Assembly (NCBI GenBank): GCA_016875735.1 | Contig: VGOW01000003.1 | Coordinates: 1-64,000, forward strand | Origin: Chloroflexota bacterium | GTDB taxonomy: Bacteria; Chloroflexota; Anaerolineae; Anaerolineales; VGOW01 | DNA length: 64,000 nucleotides | Direction of reading: 5' to 3' | In this document: one piece after another, positions 61,637 through 64,000 of the stretch | Numbering within the stretch: the stretch's first letter is position 1 | How the letters are laid out: each line of letters starts with the position of its first letter | The notes under the pieces: model-generated | The model's input: only the letters and a program-made list of their open reading frames with translations | Told to the model about the DNA's origin: nothing | The model's database searches: none | Program-made: the position numbers and the translations under genes

Positions 61637-61856
61637 GTAGGGGCGGGGTTCCCCCGCCCTGATTCAAAATTAAAATCCAACGACGTGGACGCGGAGACCG
61701 CCGACAAGGGCGCGGAGACCGCCGACAAGGGCGCGGAGACCGCCGACAAGGGCGCGGAGACCGCCGACAAGGGCGCGGAGACCGCCGTCAAGGGCGCGGA
61801 GACCGCCGTCAAGGGCGCGGAGACCGCCGTCAAGGGCGCGGAGACCGCGCCCCTAC
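61637..61856. repeat. GTAGGGGCG palindromic element inside the RAYT gene
   Basis: Left end GTAGGGGCGGGGTT with complementary CCCCGCCC (61637-61659). Right end GGGCGCGGAGACCGCGCCCC then TAC (61834-61856), a second hairpin in opposite orientation. Together they bound a 220-base insert that is read through in frame. The outer GTAG and CTAC match the palindrome at 6307. Confidence 0.85.
61688..61849 (+). repeat. 21-bp tandem array encoding GAETADK/GAETAVK
   Basis: Seven complete 21-base units from 61688 (first begins GAC, the rest GGC) plus a partial eighth. Units 1-4 end in GCCGACAAG and 5-7 in GCCGTCAAG, a single base difference, as expected from stepwise duplication. The unit contains the GGCGCGGAGACCGC core of the right palindrome. 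Confidence 0.95.
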
Positions 61857-62076
61857 GAAAACGCCGCACGTTGGGTAATGTTGTGGCGTATTTCAAATAT
61901 CAATCCACCAAACGACTCAACCTCAAACGTAACACGCCCGCCTTCGCCGTGTGGCAGCGCAATTATTACGAACACATTGTTCGCGACGAGATCGATCTGA
62001 ACCGTATACACGAATACATTCAATGCAACCCCGCGCGTTGGGCGGAAGATGAAAATAATCCAAAGAGAGTCAAATA

Positions 62077-62418
62077 ATGTCTATTCCTATTTTGCGTGAA
62101 AAAGCCTCTCCCGAGCAAATCAAAGAAATGCTGAAAGAATATGAGACGATGATCAAAATCGTCGTAGACACTCGCCGCAAGATTATTGCGGGCGGCGGCG
62201 AAATGCACGCCGATTGCGAATCGGTTTTGTTAGATGACGGCAGTGAGCAAGACGATCTGTGGGGCGCGAATTGGTATCCTAAAGATCAGCGCATCGTATT
62301 TGAATCTCTGATCAACATCCGCCCACGATTAAACAATCGTGGCATTCTCATTCAGAGCGAAGAAATTCGCCAAGCCGTCGAAGAAGTCACGCGACGCTTG
62401 TTAAGAGATGTACAATGA
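62077..62418 (+). CDS. DUF5674-family protein
   Basis: 113 aa. Motifs MIKIVVDTRRKIIAGGGEMHAD, VLLDDGSEQDDLWGANWYP and FESLINIRPR...NNRGILI are those of DUF5674, an uncharacterised family. It has no known catalytic motif. ATG overlaps the RAYT stop (TAATG) and the stop overlaps the next start (ATGA), so it is tightly coupled to neighbours. Confidence 0.85.
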   Translation: MSIPILREKASPEQIKEMLKEYETMIKIVVDTRRKIIAGGGEMHADCESVLLDDGSEQDDLWGANWYPKDQRIVFESLINIRPRLNNRGILIQSEEIRQAVEEVTRRLLRDVQ

Positions 62419-62780
62419 AGAACCTTGAACGCAAACGCGAACGATATTTAAAAGACTCTTTGCCAAAACGCTTAGGCGGGCTTGCCGCATCTCTGGGACG
62501 TGTATCTTCATCGGCGAGATACGAAACAAGCACGGAGGGCGTCGCCGAGATGATGGAGGAGAGTCAGTATTACATCGAATGGACAGCCGCCGAAACAAAA
62601 CCTGAAGTTGCGGCAGAGTTAGTAGATATACAAGTTGCCTTATCTATGTGGCGAAGAATTTGGATTGAAGCGCAACGCAACAAAAGTCAACGCGCTTTGC
62701 TTTCTTTCCACTCCAAAAAATGGTCGGATCAAGTTCTTGATTATTCGGGATTACTTAGCCAAGAAAGAACAACGCCATGA
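62415..62780 (+). CDS. small helical protein, function unknown
   Basis: 121 aa. Basic N-terminus (MKNLERKRERYLKDSLPKRL), then a helical acidic stretch (EGVAEMMEESQYYIEWTAAETKPEVAAELVDIQVALSMWRRIWIEA) and a polar tail. Overlaps the DUF5674 gene and the downstream lipoprotein by four bases each. The tight packing suggests a functional link to DUF5674; no family recognised. Confidence 0.7.
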   Translation: MKNLERKRERYLKDSLPKRLGGLAASLGRVSSSARYETSTEGVAEMMEESQYYIEWTAAETKPEVAAELVDIQVALSMWRRIWIEAQRNKSQRALLSFHSKKWSDQVLDYSGLLSQERTTP

Positions 62781-63823
62781 AAAAACATCTGTTAGTTTCC
62801 ATTGTTATGTGTCTTGTGCTTGCCGCTTGCGCCGCGCCTGCAACGACAGTCGCGCCGCCACCAGCACCGGCAACACCCGCGCCGCCAACGGCTGCCCCAA
62901 CGAACACTGCTGCGCCCGCGCCGACGGTTGCCCCGACGAAGCCGCCTGCGCCGACTCCGGCGCCCGATCTTTTGGTGAGTGATCTCGTTCCCAAGAAGGG
63001 CAAAGGGACTGCGCCGCAAGGCGCGGGCGGATCAGGTCCTTGGTCAACGCGCTTGATGCTTGCCACGTCGAAAGACGGTTTAACTTTCACGCGCACTAAT
63101 ACAGTCATTAGCGATCAGGCTGGCGTGCCAAATGTAATGCTCGATAAAGAGGGGCGTGCGCGAATCTATTACATTGATTTCGGCAACAACAACATTATCG
63201 CCGTTGCGATTCAAAAGAGCGCGAATGAATGGGTGCTGCGCAAAGTGAGCCTTGCTGGTTTGCCCAAAGGCAGTGACCCTGTTGATCCGACAGTTGTGTT
63301 GTTGTCTGACGGCAAGTATCGCCTTTACTACATGCAAGCCGAAATCGGCAAGAAGCCGACGATCTATTCGGCGATCTCGAACGACGGCGTGAACTTCACC
63401 AAAGAAGATGGCGAGCGTTACAACCCCAGCGATGTGTATGATCCCATCGTGCTGCAAACGAAAGATAGTTGGTTGTTGTGGACGGGACCCGACGGCAAAC
63501 ACTCGGCGAAATCAAAAGATGGTTTGAAGTTTGACGACACGGGCGAATTTAAAGTTGACGGCAAAACTTTTCACACTTGGGCAACTGTGTCCATCCCGGA
63601 TAAGGGGTATCGCCTCTACGGTCAATTAATCGGACCCGGCTCAACGCCCGGCATCACCTCTGCATTTTCAACGGACGGCGTGAAGTGGGTAATCGAGCCC
63701 GGCACCAGACTCCCAGTGCAAGGAGCCGATCCCAAATTAGAGAAATCGGCTACGCCTGATCACGGCATAGTATTGTTGAAAGACAGCACCTACCTCATGG
63801 CGTATCTGGCAGAGATACCGTAG
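62777..63823 (+). CDS. lipoprotein with five-bladed propeller-like glycosidase fold
   Basis: 348 aa. Lipobox LAAC (Cys19), then a Pro/Ala/Thr linker of about 45 residues (25-70), then repeats of the type found in GH43/GH32-like five-bladed propellers: LMLATSKDGLTFTRTNTVI, RIYYIDFGN, YRLYYMQAEIGKKPTIYSAISNDGVNFT. Catalytic acids of GH43 cannot be assigned. Probably surface-attached carbohydrate binding or modification. A terminator follows. ATG overlaps the previous stop. Confidence 0.82.
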   Translation: MKKHLLVSIVMCLVLAACAAPATTVAPPPAPATPAPPTAAPTNTAAPAPTVAPTKPPAPTPAPDLLVSDLVPKKGKGTAPQGAGGSGPWSTRLMLATSKDGLTFTRTNTVISDQAGVPNVMLDKEGRARIYYIDFGNNNIIAVAIQKSANEWVLRKVSLAGLPKGSDPVDPTVVLLSDGKYRLYYMQAEIGKKPTIYSAISNDGVNFTKEDGERYNPSDVYDPIVLQTKDSWLLWTGPDGKHSAKSKDGLKFDDTGEFKVDGKTFHTWATVSIPDKGYRLYGQLIGPGSTPGITSAFSTDGVKWVIEPGTRLPVQGADPKLEKSATPDHGIVLLKDSTYLMAYLAEIP

Positions 63824-63831
63824 ATCGATCT

Positions 63832-63864
63832 AACCTGTCAGGCTTTTGAGACCTGACAGGTTTT
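63832..63864 (+). terminator. Rho-independent terminator of the 60.7-63.8 kb transcript
   Basis: Eleven-base perfect stem AACCTGTCAGG / CCTGACAGGTT (63832-63842, 63852-63862) with loop CTTTTGAGA; a T-run of four (63861-63864) ends it. This hairpin resembles repeats seen at many gene ends in Chloroflexota genomes, which I recall but cannot verify here. Confidence 0.8.
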
Positions 63865-63871
63865 ATGTTTG

Positions 63872-64000
63872 ATGAAGATTGCCCTCATCCACGACTGGCT
63901 TAACCAGATCGGCGGCGCAGAAGATGTGCTGGAGACTTTGGTCGAGATGTTCCCCGCCGCGCCGATCTTCACCTCGATCTATTGGCGCGAGAAGATGCCC
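63872..64000 (+). CDS. GT4-like glycosyltransferase, N-terminal fragment at window end
   Basis: 43 codons to the edge of the window from the ATG at 63872: MKIALIHDWLNQIGGAEDV then LETLVEMFPAAPIFTS. The GGAE loop after the first strand is typical of family 4 transferases. The gene continues past the window. It follows the polysaccharide genes upstream. Confidence 0.8.
   Translation, partial: MKIALIHDWLNQIGGAEDVLETLVEMFPAAPIFTSIYWREKMP

Larger units (their letters stand above)
61382..62077 (+). mobile_element. REP-associated tyrosine transposase (RAYT, Y1_Tnp) carrying its own repeat
   Basis: 231 aa. IS200-like Y1 transposase: RRSIRLQNYDYTQAGAYFVTI at the start; the HUH metal site MPNHVHGI (His75, His77); the catalytic Tyr lies in RNYYEHIVRDEIDL; IHEYIQCNPARW is the usual end. 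These single-copy housekeeping relatives of transposases act on REP hairpins. Residues about 85-158 are an insertion: the codons 61637-61856 form a repeat element bounded by GTAGGGGCG and CGCCCCTAC and expanded by eight 21-bp tandem units (GAETADK/GAETAVK). No IS ends found. Coupled to rnhB by overlap. Confidence 0.9.

Noticed and set aside
61688-61849. CRISPR-like regular repeat
   Set aside because: The 21-bp units are directly contiguous with no spacers and are translated in frame; it is a coding minisatellite.

Overview
The window is a GC-rich bacterial chromosome segment. It is packed with overlapping genes and very likely comes from Chloroflexota (Anaerolineae-like). That assignment is inferred from gene content: proteins with Thr/Pro-rich stalks, Ser/Thr kinases carrying FHA or beta-propeller modules, a glutamate-mutase-L-like operon, VanW/YoaR proteins, and a DUF433/DUF5615 pair. 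I have no marker-gene search to confirm it. The first bases hold the end of another ORF next to a histidine kinase without its sensor half, and the last bases hold the start of a glycosyltransferase.

Layout. 0.1-6.3 kb (+): LiaSR/NarL-type two-component system, a small membrane protein, an ABC-2 exporter pair, a quinone-reductase-like enzyme and a LysE exporter. 6.3-9.6 kb: glycerol kinase (-), an EamA permease (+) and an LPDTG surface protein (-). 9.6-18.1 kb (-): a seven-gene membrane-associated operon with an ASKHA ATPase of the MutL/GlmL family, a 1076-aa zinc-ribbon protein carrying more than twenty Trp-Leu (DWL-like) motifs, and several uncharacterised membrane proteins. This is the best candidate for an undescribed system. 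18.4-22.8 kb: CBS protein, lipid/diacylglycerol kinase, helicase-associated protein, AlkZ-related protein, HU. 22.9-25.05 kb is a decay hot spot: a phase-shifted alpha/beta hydrolase fused by deletion to an acyl-ACP-reductase-like gene, then an ACP and a kinase stump. 25.05-31.3 kb (+): FHA, VWA-FHA, Ser/Thr kinase, PP2C phosphatase and phospholipase D, a phospho-signalling module. 31.3-36.7 kb: CDF-like transporter, VanW protein, AmrS-like radical SAM enzyme, MobA, S2P-like protein.

36.8-47.3 kb (-) is a C1/formate region: formate-tetrahydrofolate ligase; then an operon of fused NuoE-NuoF-type diaphorase, FdhD, a NuoG-like Fe-S protein, an EamA permease, a universal stress protein and the molybdopterin formate dehydrogenase alpha subunit. 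MobA lies nearby. Together these fit an NAD-linked formate dehydrogenase feeding or draining a folate C1 pool. 47.4-50 kb: cysteine-desulfurase-like enzyme, tRNA-Arg(CCT), a response-regulator adenylate cyclase. 50.1-53.5 kb (-): sdhCDAB. 53.6-58.96 kb: a substrate-binding-protein fragment, two frameshifted Ser/Thr kinases and a toxin-antitoxin pair. 59-64 kb: glycosyltransferases, RNase HII, a REP-associated tyrosine transposase (RAYT), DUF5674, and a lipoprotein.

One theme cuts across the window. Gene ends and several coding regions carry hairpins of two kinds: GTAGGGGCG...CGCCCCTAC palindromes, and runs of degenerate 6-9 bp (mostly 7 bp) words followed by their reverse complement. They supply stop codons, add tails to proteins, and sit inside mobA and inside the RAYT gene itself. 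Several promoters look like extended -10 elements placed 6-7 nt before the start codon, which suggests leaderless mRNAs.
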